A stretch of DNA of 64,000 nucleotides from Gemmatimonadota bacterium (lineage in GTDB: Bacteria > Gemmatimonadota > Gemmatimonadetes > Gemmatimonadales > Gemmatimonadaceae), in NCBI GenBank assembly GCA_031127225.1, contig JARIEV010000004.1:1-64000 (forward strand). Direction: 5' to 3'. The notes under the pieces were generated by a model. The model was not told the DNA's origin and did no database searches. It worked only from the letters and a program-made list of their open reading frames with translations. This document shows, piece after piece, positions 28,949 to 37,218 of this stretch (the stretch's first letter is position 1; each line of letters begins with the position of its first letter). Made by a program: the position numbers and the translations under genes.

Positions 28949-29356
28949 TCAAGCCGATCGCGGAGCCGCGCTGGCGATATCGGTCTCCGAGAAGTCCGCG
29001 CCTTTGTACAGCAGCGGCAGTCCGCGCACCTTCGCCAGCGCATAGCCAAATACGTCGCCGAAGTTGAGTGCGGCAGGATGCCCACTGCCCTTGCCGAAGG
29101 CCACGAATGCCGCATAGGCGGCGTCCATTTCCGCGATCCCCGGCGGAATCAGCTCGAACATCGGCAAGCGCAGCAGATCGTCCACGAGCACGACCGCTCG
29201 CTCGCCACGTCTCCCGTGGACCAGCATGCGCGCCTCGACGACCGAGACCGTGCTCACCAGCACACGCGGCGCGCGCCGGATCACGTCGATGAACGCCTCA
29301 CGTTCCGGTTCCGCGAACACGATGGCAATGATGGCGGACGTGTCAGCAACGATCAC
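28949..29356 (-). CDS. vapC: VapC-type PIN-domain toxin
   Basis: MIVADTSAIIAIVFAEPERE ... HPAALNFGDVFGYALAKVRGLPLLYKGADFSETDI. Confidence 0.9.
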   Translation of the reverse strand: MIVADTSAIIAIVFAEPEREAFIDVIRRAPRVLVSTVSVVEARMLVHGRRGERAVVLVDDLLRLPMFELIPPGIAEMDAAYAAFVAFGKGSGHPAALNFGDVFGYALAKVRGLPLLYKGADFSETDIASAAPRSA

Positions 29357-29592
29357 GCCGGCAATCCGCGCTCATCCCATTGCAGCGGATCGTACGCGTC
29401 CGGTCGGTCGGCGATGCGGTCGAGCTGGGCGAGCAAGGCCTCGAAGCGCTCGGACTGGTGCTGGGCTCCTTCGGATGCACTGATGAGCTGATCCAACGCG
29501 CGCTCCACCACGGCGGTCTTACTGAGGCCGAGGCGTTTTGCCATAAGTTCAACCTTCTGGACGACGACGGGGTTGGCGATTTGCAGCGCCAT
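29353..29592 (-). CDS. vapB: VapB-type antitoxin
   Basis: MALQIANPVVVQKVELMAKRLGLSKTAVVERALDQLI; ATGA overlap with vapC. Confidence 0.85.
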   Translation of the reverse strand: MALQIANPVVVQKVELMAKRLGLSKTAVVERALDQLISASEGAQHQSERFEALLAQLDRIADRPDAYDPLQWDERGLPA

Positions 29593-29603
29593 AGCCGCTC
29601 CGA

Positions 29604-29632
29604 TGTTGATATGTACATCATCAATATACATT
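29604..29632. promoter_or_regulatory. Candidate vapBC operator
   Basis: AT-rich TTGATATGTACATCATCAATATACAT just upstream of vapB; TTGAT/ATCAA inverted arms and a nearby ATGTACAT palindrome. Confidence 0.4.
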
Positions 29633-29654
29633 GAGGGCTTGTGGCGGCAAGGAC

Positions 29655-29712
29655 TTCAAGGGGTCGTCAAGGGGTCAGAGTACTTAGGCGCTCAAGGACG
29701 CTGACCCCTTGA
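29655..29712. repeat. REP-like palindrome
   Basis: Perfect 12-bp arms TCAAGGGGTCAG / CTGACCCCTTGA (29667-29678, 29701-29712) plus an extra TTCAAGGGGTC copy at 29655. Confidence 0.65.
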
Positions 29713-29767
29713 CACGTTACCCGACGAGCCGATCGTGACCACGCTGGGCCTGCTTGGACGCGGACCG

Positions 29768-31015
29768 TCATGGCCCCAGCGCACCAATGGGGATCACCAT
29801 GATGCCATCCTCGCGTCGGTAGGCCCCACCCGTCCCTACGATCACGCCGAGCACACTCGGCGCACCGAGCACGCGCGTATCGACCTTGGCGGCAAACCGG
29901 CGTAGCGACTTCACGGCGTCGTCGATGGCGAAGGTCCCCAATTTGATTTCGAAGGCGCCCCATCGCCCATCGCTGAGCGTGACAATCGCGTCCACCTCCA
30001 GCCCCGTGTTGTCACGGTATTGCTCAACCGTGCCGCGCACGGCGTCCGCATAGACGCGTAAATCGCGGATGACGAGTGATTCAAAGAGTAATCCTGCCAA
30101 TCGCAGGTCCTGCAGCAGCGCGTGCGGGGTCGCGCCGATGGCCGCGGCGGCTAACGCCGGATCCGTGAAGTGCACCACCGGTGCGGAGCGTTGTCGCGAC
30201 CGCGATCGCAAGTGGGTCCCCCACGACTGGAGCGGCTCGATCAGGTGGATGCGAGTCAACGTGTCGAGATACAGCGCGACCGTGTCGGGATCGATTGGCC
30301 GACCCGGTGTCACAGCATCGGCCGCAATGGCGGTCGCCGTCATCGGCCCGCCGCTGTGGCGTGCCAAGGCTCTGATCACGGCGTCCAGTCGCGCCGGTCG
30401 TGGTGTGCGACCGAGGAGCCGTGGAATATCCGCGTGCGCCACCGAGGCGAGGTACTCGCGATGGACGTCGAGCGTGTCGGCGGCCGTGCCTTGCACGCCC
30501 GGGAATCCACCCACGGTCACATGCGACAGCAACTCCGGGACTGTGAGCCCGGTGTCAGCCGCTGTCATGACGTCGGCGTTGAGCAATGCCGCGAGCGACA
30601 CCGCACCGGAACTGACCCCGAGTTCGGCAAGGGTGCAGGGACGCATCTTGATGCGAATGAAGCGGGCAGCACCGGTATGGCGCGTGTCGTTGTCGACGGG
30701 CACCGCCGAACCGGTGAGGATGAACTGGCCAGGCTGCGCGCGATCGTCGATGGCGCCGCGCACACTCCCCCAGATCTCTGGTACCAGTTGCCACTCGTCC
30801 AGCAGTCGTGGTATCGGCCCTCTGAGGAGGGCGTCGGGGGCGGTCTGCGCCAGCAATCGCGCGTTCGGGTCTCGGTCGAACGAGACACTGCTTGCCGCGT
30901 GCTCCAACGCCGTGCGTGTTTTGCCGCAGCCGCGCGGACCGTCGAGGACCACGCCACCGGCGCTTCGGAGCGCGCTGTCGAGGCGCGCGTCAACGATTCT
31001 GGGGCGATAGGTCAC
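29768..31015 (-). CDS. AAA+ ATPase with DUF4143-type C-terminus
   Basis: Walker A GPRGCGKTRTALEH; RLLDEWQLVPEIWGSVR; FILTGSAVP; C-terminal YRDNTGLEVDAIVTLSDGRWGAFEIKLG. Confidence 0.9.
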   Translation of the reverse strand: MTYRPRIVDARLDSALRSAGGVVLDGPRGCGKTRTALEHAASSVSFDRDPNARLLAQTAPDALLRGPIPRLLDEWQLVPEIWGSVRGAIDDRAQPGQFILTGSAVPVDNDTRHTGAARFIRIKMRPCTLAELGVSSGAVSLAALLNADVMTAADTGLTVPELLSHVTVGGFPGVQGTAADTLDVHREYLASVAHADIPRLLGRTPRPARLDAVIRALARHSGGPMTATAIAADAVTPGRPIDPDTVALYLDTLTRIHLIEPLQSWGTHLRSRSRQRSAPVVHFTDPALAAAAIGATPHALLQDLRLAGLLFESLVIRDLRVYADAVRGTVEQYRDNTGLEVDAIVTLSDGRWGAFEIKLGTFAIDDAVKSLRRFAAKVDTRVLGAPSVLGVIVGTGGAYRREDGIMVIPIGALGP

Positions 31016-31080
31016 GTGAAGGGGCGTACCGGGGGCGCGTGGCTGAATATTGGGCGGCTGATGGTGAAAGAAAGCCAGCT

Positions 31081-31188
31081 ATACCGGTTTTTGCAAGTCT
31101 GCTACACGGTATTTTGTACGCTTATTATACGGTTGTTTGCAACTTTTAAATACGGCACTTTGCAATCAATTATCACCGATTTTTGCAA
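31081..31188. repeat. Five-unit direct-repeat (iteron-like) array, 23-bp period
   Basis: ATACCGGTTTTTGCAA(31081) ACACGGTATTTTGTAC(31104) ATACGGTTGTTTGCAA(31127) ATACGGCACTTTGCAA(31150) TCACCGATTTTTGCAA(31173); every offset is exactly 23 bp. Confidence 0.9.
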
Positions 31189-31203
31189 TAAGTAGCGGCC
31201 TGC

Positions 31204-31275
31204 GGCGCCATCTGTGCGCCGGCAATGCGGAGAGAGTCGGAGATCATGACAAAGTCGGTTGGAAAAGAATGCGGC
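31204..31275 (-). pseudogene. Scar: diverged copy of the 5' end of the nitrilase gene
   Basis: Ungapped 72-bp match to 27779-27850 at roughly 86% identity by eye; encodes PHSFPTDFVMISDSLRIAGAQMAP. Confidence 0.85.
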
Positions 31276-31279
31276 CGAA

Positions 31280-31375
31280 CTACTGATCGGGCTCGTGCAT
31301 CCGCACCACCATCCCCGGTCCAGTGAGCGGCTCACGATCGAGACGCAGCTCGATGAACGTGGTCGTGAACGGATG
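31280..31375 (-). pseudogene. Scar: diverged copy of the 3' end of the lipase-like gene
   Basis: HPFTTTFIELRLDREPLTGPGMVVRMHEPDQ* versus HPFTTTFVEVRLDREPLTGAGMVVRLHTSDEAVQP* at 32157-32264. Confidence 0.85.
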
Positions 31376-31401
31376 GCCGCACACGACCGCGTCGCGGTCG
31401 G

Positions 31402-32160
31402 TCAGATAAGGCCCCGCAACGCCGCAAGGCGGGCGGAGAGATACCGTACGTAGTCTGCGCGACGCTGAACCGGGTCGGTGCCCAGCCAGCGATCCGGCAC
31501 CATGTCCACGGCGCCGGCCAGCACTTCGCGCGAGAGCAGCGGTGCCAGCTGCGCGTGCGCGTCGTCCAGCAGCGGCGCCACCCATCCGAACAAATGGCCG
31601 GTCACATCGTACGGACGCACCGCGTGCGCGTCCGTGACCGCGCTCCAGTCGTGATGAAAGGGCAGCGCCGCGCCGTGATCAATCAGCCAGATCGTGCCGC
31701 GGCGGATCATCAGGTTGGGATTGCGCAGGGAGCGGTCGAAATTCTGCACCACGGTATCCAACCAGAGCACGCGCGCGGCCACGTACAGATCGACGCCGGG
31801 CACTTCGGCGGCGGTCAGATCGCGCGCCGCCTCCAGCACCGTGAACCCCAGATTGAGTCCCGCGCTCGCATCCAACAGGTCGCGTAGCTCGTCGTTGATA
31901 TCGTCACTGGGCACGGCCGCGGGCAGCGTCACCAGCACGCGGGGCGGCACCGACAGCCCGATCGCCTCCGCCAGTTCAGCCACGATCACCTCCGCAATGA
32001 GCGGTGCCACGCCCTGCGATGCGCCGTGCAGTTTCGTGAACCACGCCCCCGAGGGGGAATCCACGATCACGGGAAGCGAACTACCACGCCGCTCACGGCG
32101 CAACACGCGGGTGCTCTCCACCTGCGGCAAGGCGGCGCACCGTGACGCAACGCGGCTCAT
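31402..32160 (-). CDS. HipA-like kinase-domain protein
   Basis: FTKLHGASQGVAPLIAEVIVAELAEAIGLSVP; NFDRSLRNPNLMIRRGTIWLIDHGAALPF; ATGA overlap with the upstream lipase-like gene. Confidence 0.7.
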   Translation of the reverse strand: MSRVASRCAALPQVESTRVLRRERRGSSLPVIVDSPSGAWFTKLHGASQGVAPLIAEVIVAELAEAIGLSVPPRVLVTLPAAVPSDDINDELRDLLDASAGLNLGFTVLEAARDLTAAEVPGVDLYVAARVLWLDTVVQNFDRSLRNPNLMIRRGTIWLIDHGAALPFHHDWSAVTDAHAVRPYDVTGHLFGWVAPLLDDAHAQLAPLLSREVLAGAVDMVPDRWLGTDPVQRRADYVRYLSARLAALRGLI

Positions 32161-33572
32161 GGTTGCACAGCCTCGTCGGAGGTGTGCAGCCGCACCACCA
32201 TCCCCGCCCCCGTGAGCGGCTCGCGATCGAGGCGCACCTCCACGAACGTCGTGGTGAACGGGTGAAAAAAGCGCACGTCCCCACCGGGGAGAATGCTGGA
32301 AAGATCGAGCGACCCATGCCACGTGCCGGCGCGATCGGGGACGCCCGTTGGCGCGGGGTCCGTCAGCGCGCCGGTGTAGTGCACCCGCGACGTGCCCGTG
32401 CTGGCGTACAGCTGCGCCGTTAACCGTCGCGGGCGGCTACCCAGCAGCGACGCGCGCGCGAGCGACGACAGATTCACGTGGAAGCAGCGATAACTGGGAT
32501 CGCCGCGATACACGTGCACGTCCTGCGCGAAAGCGTCGATGGCGGAACCGTCTCGGAGCGCCAGCTGCAGATTCCAATCGGGAATCGCGTCGCCGCGCTC
32601 GTCGACGGCGCGCACCACGAACTGCTGCCACGGCACCATCGCCTCGCGCGTGGCACGCACGGCCGCGTCGGCCGCGGTGCGCCACGCCGTATACCGGCCG
32701 CGCGACGACACGCGCAGCGCGTCGATCACCAGCTGCTGCAGCGCGGGCGGTGGGGCCGACAAAATCGTACCGTGATCCACACCCGCCACGGGATGCATGG
32801 GGACGTCATCGTGCGTCCAGTGCTTCACCTGCACGCGCGCCGCGTCGGCACACTCGGCCGTGAGATCGAGCACGATTTTGCGGCTGTTCAACGCGCAGCC
32901 AGCCCAGCGCACGGTGCCGTCGGTCCCGGGGCTGTTGGCAATCGCACGGACCCCGCGGGCACCACGCGCTCCACAGAACACGAACACATACGGCGTGTCG
33001 CGGCCAGTATCGTAGAAGCAGCTGTCGCCGAACAGATCGGCCTGCGACAGCTCCCAGCTGAACCGGCTCCCCAGCTCGAGCGCGTCGAGCACCTGATTGC
33101 CCGCCTCGAGAAAATCGGGGCCGGGGGTTTTGCGTCCCTTGACGAGTGCGCCGAGGAAGCTGCGCCCCTTGTGCGCGAGCGGCGATCCGAAGGTGGCCGG
33201 CGCCAGCGCGATCAGGTGTTTGAGCCGCGCGCGCCGTGCCGCCGTCATGCCGCGCCGCGTCAGCCACGCGCGCAACACCAGCATGCCCGTGGAGTGTACC
33301 ATCACGTCGAACGGTTCGTCGTCCGCCAGTCCGACCCGCTGCCGCAGCAACGTGTCGAATCCTTCGGCGATATCGCGTACCGACACTTCGTTGGTGAGCG
33401 ACTCGTAGCTCACCGTCACCAGTTGCCGGGAGCTCCAACCGGCTGCGTGCAAGATGCGGTGCCACGCGGCGAAGGCGTCGCCGTCGGCACTGTACCCGTG
33501 CAGCAGAATCAGCGGCCGGACCGCCGCGCGCCGGACAGTCGGGCTCACTAGCGCGTGTGCGACACGAGCCAC
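32157..33572 (-). CDS. Alpha/beta-hydrolase (lipase-like) with C-terminal extension
   Basis: PLILLHGYSADGDAFAAW; VMVHSTGMLVLRAWL; LKHLIALAPATFGSPLAHKG. Confidence 0.7.
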   Translation of the reverse strand: MARVAHALVSPTVRRAAVRPLILLHGYSADGDAFAAWHRILHAAGWSSRQLVTVSYESLTNEVSVRDIAEGFDTLLRQRVGLADDEPFDVMVHSTGMLVLRAWLTRRGMTAARRARLKHLIALAPATFGSPLAHKGRSFLGALVKGRKTPGPDFLEAGNQVLDALELGSRFSWELSQADLFGDSCFYDTGRDTPYVFVFCGARGARGVRAIANSPGTDGTVRWAGCALNSRKIVLDLTAECADAARVQVKHWTHDDVPMHPVAGVDHGTILSAPPPALQQLVIDALRVSSRGRYTAWRTAADAAVRATREAMVPWQQFVVRAVDERGDAIPDWNLQLALRDGSAIDAFAQDVHVYRGDPSYRCFHVNLSSLARASLLGSRPRRLTAQLYASTGTSRVHYTGALTDPAPTGVPDRAGTWHGSLDLSSILPGGDVRFFHPFTTTFVEVRLDREPLTGAGMVVRLHTSDEAVQP

Positions 33573-34804
33573 GGGACGGCACGCCGCACGCCATTCCCCA
33601 CCATCAGCAGATGCCCTTCGTGGCGGAACAGTTCGTACACCGCGCCCGGCGTCGCCTTCGCAGCCGCTTCCACACGCGCTGCGGGAATGATGCCGTCGAG
33701 TTCCGCGCCCACATACAGCGACGGCGGTGCACCGGGCACAGTGATCGGACTGCCGCCGGCCAGCATCGCCACCGCCGCGAATTGTGCCGGACGCGCCTGT
33801 ACCAAGCGTGCCGCCGCACCGGCGCCCATGGAGTGTCCGATCAGATACACGCGCGTACTGTCGATCCGGAATTCGTTGCGCAACAGCGCCATCAGCGCAT
33901 CAAAGTGGGCGGGGGTCACACCGAACACATCCGTGCGCGGCGACACCAGGATCAGCCGCTGTTCGGCCGCCAGCTTCGACACGATGCCGCTGCCGTACGC
34001 ATCGACGAACATATTTTCGTCGCCGCCGGCCCCGTGCAGCACGAGCAGCACACCGACCGGCTTGCGCACATTCGCCGAGGGGGGCGCGACGATGCGCATG
34101 GGCACAAGAGCGTTGTTCGCGCCCCGGTACACGCGCCAGAAATCGCCCACCAGACCGATGTACGGATCGCGCCCGCGCTCGAGCACACTCACCTCGCGCG
34201 CGAGGTCCCGCGACAGCGTGGCGGGATCGTGCAGAAACTCGGCGCTGCGCTCAGGCGACGGCACATCGACCAATAACCTCGCGCGCTCGCGCGTGGACAG
34301 CAGCGCCTGCGCCAGCGGTCCCGTGCTGTCGACACCGGCCAGTCGCGCGAGATATTCGTCGCGCGCGGCGCTGACCGGCGCACCATGGAGCGAGCGCGGA
34401 CCACGCACCGGCGTGGAAGCCACCGGCGTGGAAGCCACCGGCGTGGAGGCCACCGGCACGCCGCTCAACTGCAACTGCGCCGCATCGATGGTGCCCACGG
34501 CCGCGGCGAACTGGCCGCTGAAAAAGCTGAGCGCCGCGCGGTCGACGATGCGGTTGATCTGCGCGCGCAGACTGTCCGGCAGGGTCTTCGCCGTTTCGCG
34601 CTGCGTGTACGCGGCATCGACGCGCATGTATGCAGCCGCGAGATCGGCGCGCGTCACCTTCGGGGTGGTCGGCGCTGCCGCGGGCACAGGTGCTGGAGGC
34701 GTCGCGGACACCTGCGCCCACGCGCTGGCCGGTGCACCCACGAGGGTGGCGGCCAGCGACGCCGCCAACGACGCGGCCAGGGCGGAACGGGAGATCATCG
34801 TCAT
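33548..34804 (-). CDS. Secreted alpha/beta hydrolase
   Basis: Signal peptide; [48 protein letters not shown]. Confidence 0.75.
   Translation of the reverse strand: MTMISRSALAASLAASLAATLVGAPASAWAQVSATPPAPVPAAAPTTPKVTRADLAAAYMRVDAAYTQRETAKTLPDSLRAQINRIVDRAALSFFSGQFAAAVGTIDAAQLQLSGVPVASTPVASTPVASTPVRGPRSLHGAPVSAARDEYLARLAGVDSTGPLAQALLSTRERARLLVDVPSPERSAEFLHDPATLSRDLAREVSVLERGRDPYIGLVGDFWRVYRGANNALVPMRIVAPPSANVRKPVGVLLVLHGAGGDENMFVDAYGSGIVSKLAAEQRLILVSPRTDVFGVTPAHFDALMALLRNEFRIDSTRVYLIGHSMGAGAAARLVQARPAQFAAVAMLAGGSPITVPGAPPSLYVGAELDGIIPAARVEAAAKATPGAVYELFRHEGHLLMVGNGVRRAVPWLVSHTR
34406..34460. repeat. 15-bp tandem repeat inside the hydrolase gene
   Basis: CACCGGCGTGGAAGC x3 plus a partial copy; encodes VASTP x3. 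Confidence 0.9.
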
Positions 34805-35718
34805 GCGGGAAACAGCCCCTCGATCGAGAGATACCGCTCGCCCGTGTCGTAGCAGAACGTGAGCACGCGGGCGCCGTCGGTCATGTCGGGAATCTTCTGT
34901 GCCACCGCCGCCAGCGACCCGCCGCTCGAGATCCCCAGCAGAATCCCCTCCTCGCAGGCAGACCGCTGCGCGTAGCGATACGCGTCCTCCTCGGTGATCT
35001 GCACCACGCCGTCCAGGGTGTCGCGATGCAGGTTGTCGGGGATGAACCCCGGTCCGACCCCCTGAATGCGGTGCGGTCCGGGGTCCCCACCGCTGATCAC
35101 CGCCGACTTGGCCGGCTCCACCGCCCACGTCTGCAGCGCCGGCCAGTGCTGCTTCAGCACCTCGCTCACCCCCGTGAGATGACCGCCGGTGCCCACACCG
35201 GTGATCAGGTAATCCACCCCATCGGGAAAGTCGGCGAGAATCTCGCGCGCCGTGGTCTGCGCATGCGCACGGATGTTGGCGGGGTTGGTGAACTGCTGCG
35301 GCATCCACGCGTGCGGCGTGCTCGCCACCAACTCGGTGGCCCGCGCGATGGCGCCGCGCATCCCCAGCTCGCGCGGCGTGAGGTCGAACGTGGCGCCGTA
35401 CGCCGCCATCAGCCGCCGCCGTTCGATCGACATCGACTCCGGCATCACCAGCACCAGCCGGTATCCCTTCACCGCCGCGACCATGGCCAGACCAATGCCG
35501 GTGTTCCCCGACGTGGGCTCGATGATCACGCTGTCGCGGGTCAGCAGGCCGCGCTGCTCCGCATCCTCGATCATGGCCAACGCGATCCGGTCCTTGATGC
35601 TGCCGCCGGGATTCGCGCGCTCGAGCTTCATCCACACCTCCACGCGCGGATCGAACAGGCGCTGCAACCGCACGTGCGGCGTATGGCCGATGGTATCGAG
35701 AATCGAGGCAGCGCGCAT
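34801..35718 (-). CDS. cysK: Cysteine synthase
   Basis: [66 protein letters not shown]. Confidence 0.95.
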   Translation of the reverse strand: MRAASILDTIGHTPHVRLQRLFDPRVEVWMKLERANPGGSIKDRIALAMIEDAEQRGLLTRDSVIIEPTSGNTGIGLAMVAAVKGYRLVLVMPESMSIERRRLMAAYGATFDLTPRELGMRGAIARATELVASTPHAWMPQQFTNPANIRAHAQTTAREILADFPDGVDYLITGVGTGGHLTGVSEVLKQHWPALQTWAVEPAKSAVISGGDPGPHRIQGVGPGFIPDNLHRDTLDGVVQITEEDAYRYAQRSACEEGILLGISSGGSLAAVAQKIPDMTDGARVLTFCYDTGERYLSIEGLFPA

Positions 35719-35744
35719 ACGGGAAAGCCGGAAGAAGAAGACTG

Positions 35745-36587
35745 CTAGATGTGGAACTCGAGCCCGTCGCCGTCGGCCGGGCGCTGCTCCACCCGACTCG
35801 AGAACTGCACCACCGACCGCGGCGGCACCGACGACGTGAGCCACACATTGCCACCGATGATCGACCCATCGCCAACCACGGTGTCCCCGCCCAGAATCGT
35901 CGCGTTGGCGTACACCACCACGTCATCCCCGAGCGTGGGGTGCCGCTTGCGGTGCGCCAGCCGCTTGCTCACCGCAAGGGCGCCCAGCGTGACCCCCTGA
36001 TAGATCCGTACGCGGTCGCCGATGGTGCTGGTCTCGCCGATCACCACGCCGGTGCCGTGGTCGATCGCGAACGACGCCCCCAGCACCGCGCCGGGATGAA
36101 TGTCGATGCCCGTTTCACGGTGCGACCACTCCGAGAGGATCCGCGGGAACACCGGCACCGCGAGCTGATACAGCGCGTGCGCCATGCGATGTACCGCAGT
36201 GGCCAGAAATCCCGGATACGCCACGATCACCGCTTCCAGATTCTCCGCCGCCGGATCACCGTCCAGAATCGCCTGCGCATCGCGCAGCAGCGCCTCACGA
36301 ATGTCCGGCAGCCGCTCGAAAAACGCGGCCGCGATGCGGTCCACATCGGACACCAGCGGCGCGATCGCCGCGCGCAGCAGGGCATCGAGCGCCGCCGCAT
36401 CGGCATCGACGCCCGCGGCCGGCGCGGTGGGCGATGCAAACTGCGGGAAGAGCAGCGCCAGCGCGCGCCGTGCAAACTCGTCCGCCATCGCCCGCAACGG
36501 ATGCGGCGCGGCGTACGTCCGCCGCTCGTCGCGCAGCGCGTCGAGAAACGTCGTCCAGCGCGTCGGGGCAACGGGGCGATCGGTCAT
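35745..36587 (-). CDS. cysE: Serine O-acetyltransferase
   Basis: [68 protein letters not shown]. Confidence 0.9.
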   Translation of the reverse strand: MTDRPVAPTRWTTFLDALRDERRTYAAPHPLRAMADEFARRALALLFPQFASPTAPAAGVDADAAALDALLRAAIAPLVSDVDRIAAAFFERLPDIREALLRDAQAILDGDPAAENLEAVIVAYPGFLATAVHRMAHALYQLAVPVFPRILSEWSHRETGIDIHPGAVLGASFAIDHGTGVVIGETSTIGDRVRIYQGVTLGALAVSKRLAHRKRHPTLGDDVVVYANATILGGDTVVGDGSIIGGNVWLTSSVPPRSVVQFSSRVEQRPADGDGLEFHI

Positions 36588-36597
36588 GACGCAGAAT

Positions 36598-37218
36598 CTA
36601 CAGCCGTTCCAGCGACGACACGCGCTCCTGACCGGCCGCACCGACATAGCACTGCATCCCCACCGCGATGAGTCCGGCATCGTGCATCACCCCGCGATAC
36701 CATGAGGCCGGCTGCGGCGGTGGCCAGTGCGTATCCCCTTCGAACTGATCGTCGGCGGTGAACAGTTCGAGGTACGCCACGCCACCGGTCTTGCGGGCCA
36801 CCTGTGCGACGCCGTGCTGCAGCTGCTCCGTGGAGAGGTAGTTCAGCATCCCGCAGCACACGACCAGATCGTACGTGTCCGCCAGCGGCAGCGCGGCGAG
36901 CGTTTCGATCCCGCCCTGCTGTAGATGACGCCGCGCACCGAACCGCTGCACGGCGTACGCGCTGGGATCCACACCGGCATAGGCGATGCGGGGACGCAGG
37001 GCGCGCAGCGCCGGGTACCAGTGCCCCTCGCCGCACCCCACGTCGAGCACCGTCCGCACGCGGCGGCCCAGCACCCACTCGGCGGTATGCAACACGAACG
37101 CCACTTGCCGCGCGAGCTCGGCCGCGGATTTCACCCGATGCACCGGATGCCGGTACCACTTGTCGAAGTACGCCGCGTCGTACCGTTCACCACGACCGGT
37201 GTCCACCGGGGCGGTCAC
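36598..37218 (-). CDS. Class I SAM-dependent methyltransferase
   Basis: VRTVLDVGCGEGHWYPALR; YDLVVCCGMLNYL. Confidence 0.8.
   Translation of the reverse strand: MTAPVDTGRGERYDAAYFDKWYRHPVHRVKSAAELARQVAFVLHTAEWVLGRRVRTVLDVGCGEGHWYPALRALRPRIAYAGVDPSAYAVQRFGARRHLQQGGIETLAALPLADTYDLVVCCGMLNYLSTEQLQHGVAQVARKTGGVAYLELFTADDQFEGDTHWPPPQPASWYRGVMHDAGLIAVGMQCYVGAAGQERVSSLERL

Noticed and set aside
31081-31188. CRISPR array interpretation of the 23-bp repeats
   Set aside because: Units are 16 bp with 7-bp spacers and imperfect, far from CRISPR dimensions; no cas genes nearby.
33548-35926. Apparent 792-aa fusion upstream of the secreted hydrolase
   Set aside because: The N-terminal half is out of frame with cysK on the same strand; the signal peptide begins at 34804, so the extension is noncoding.
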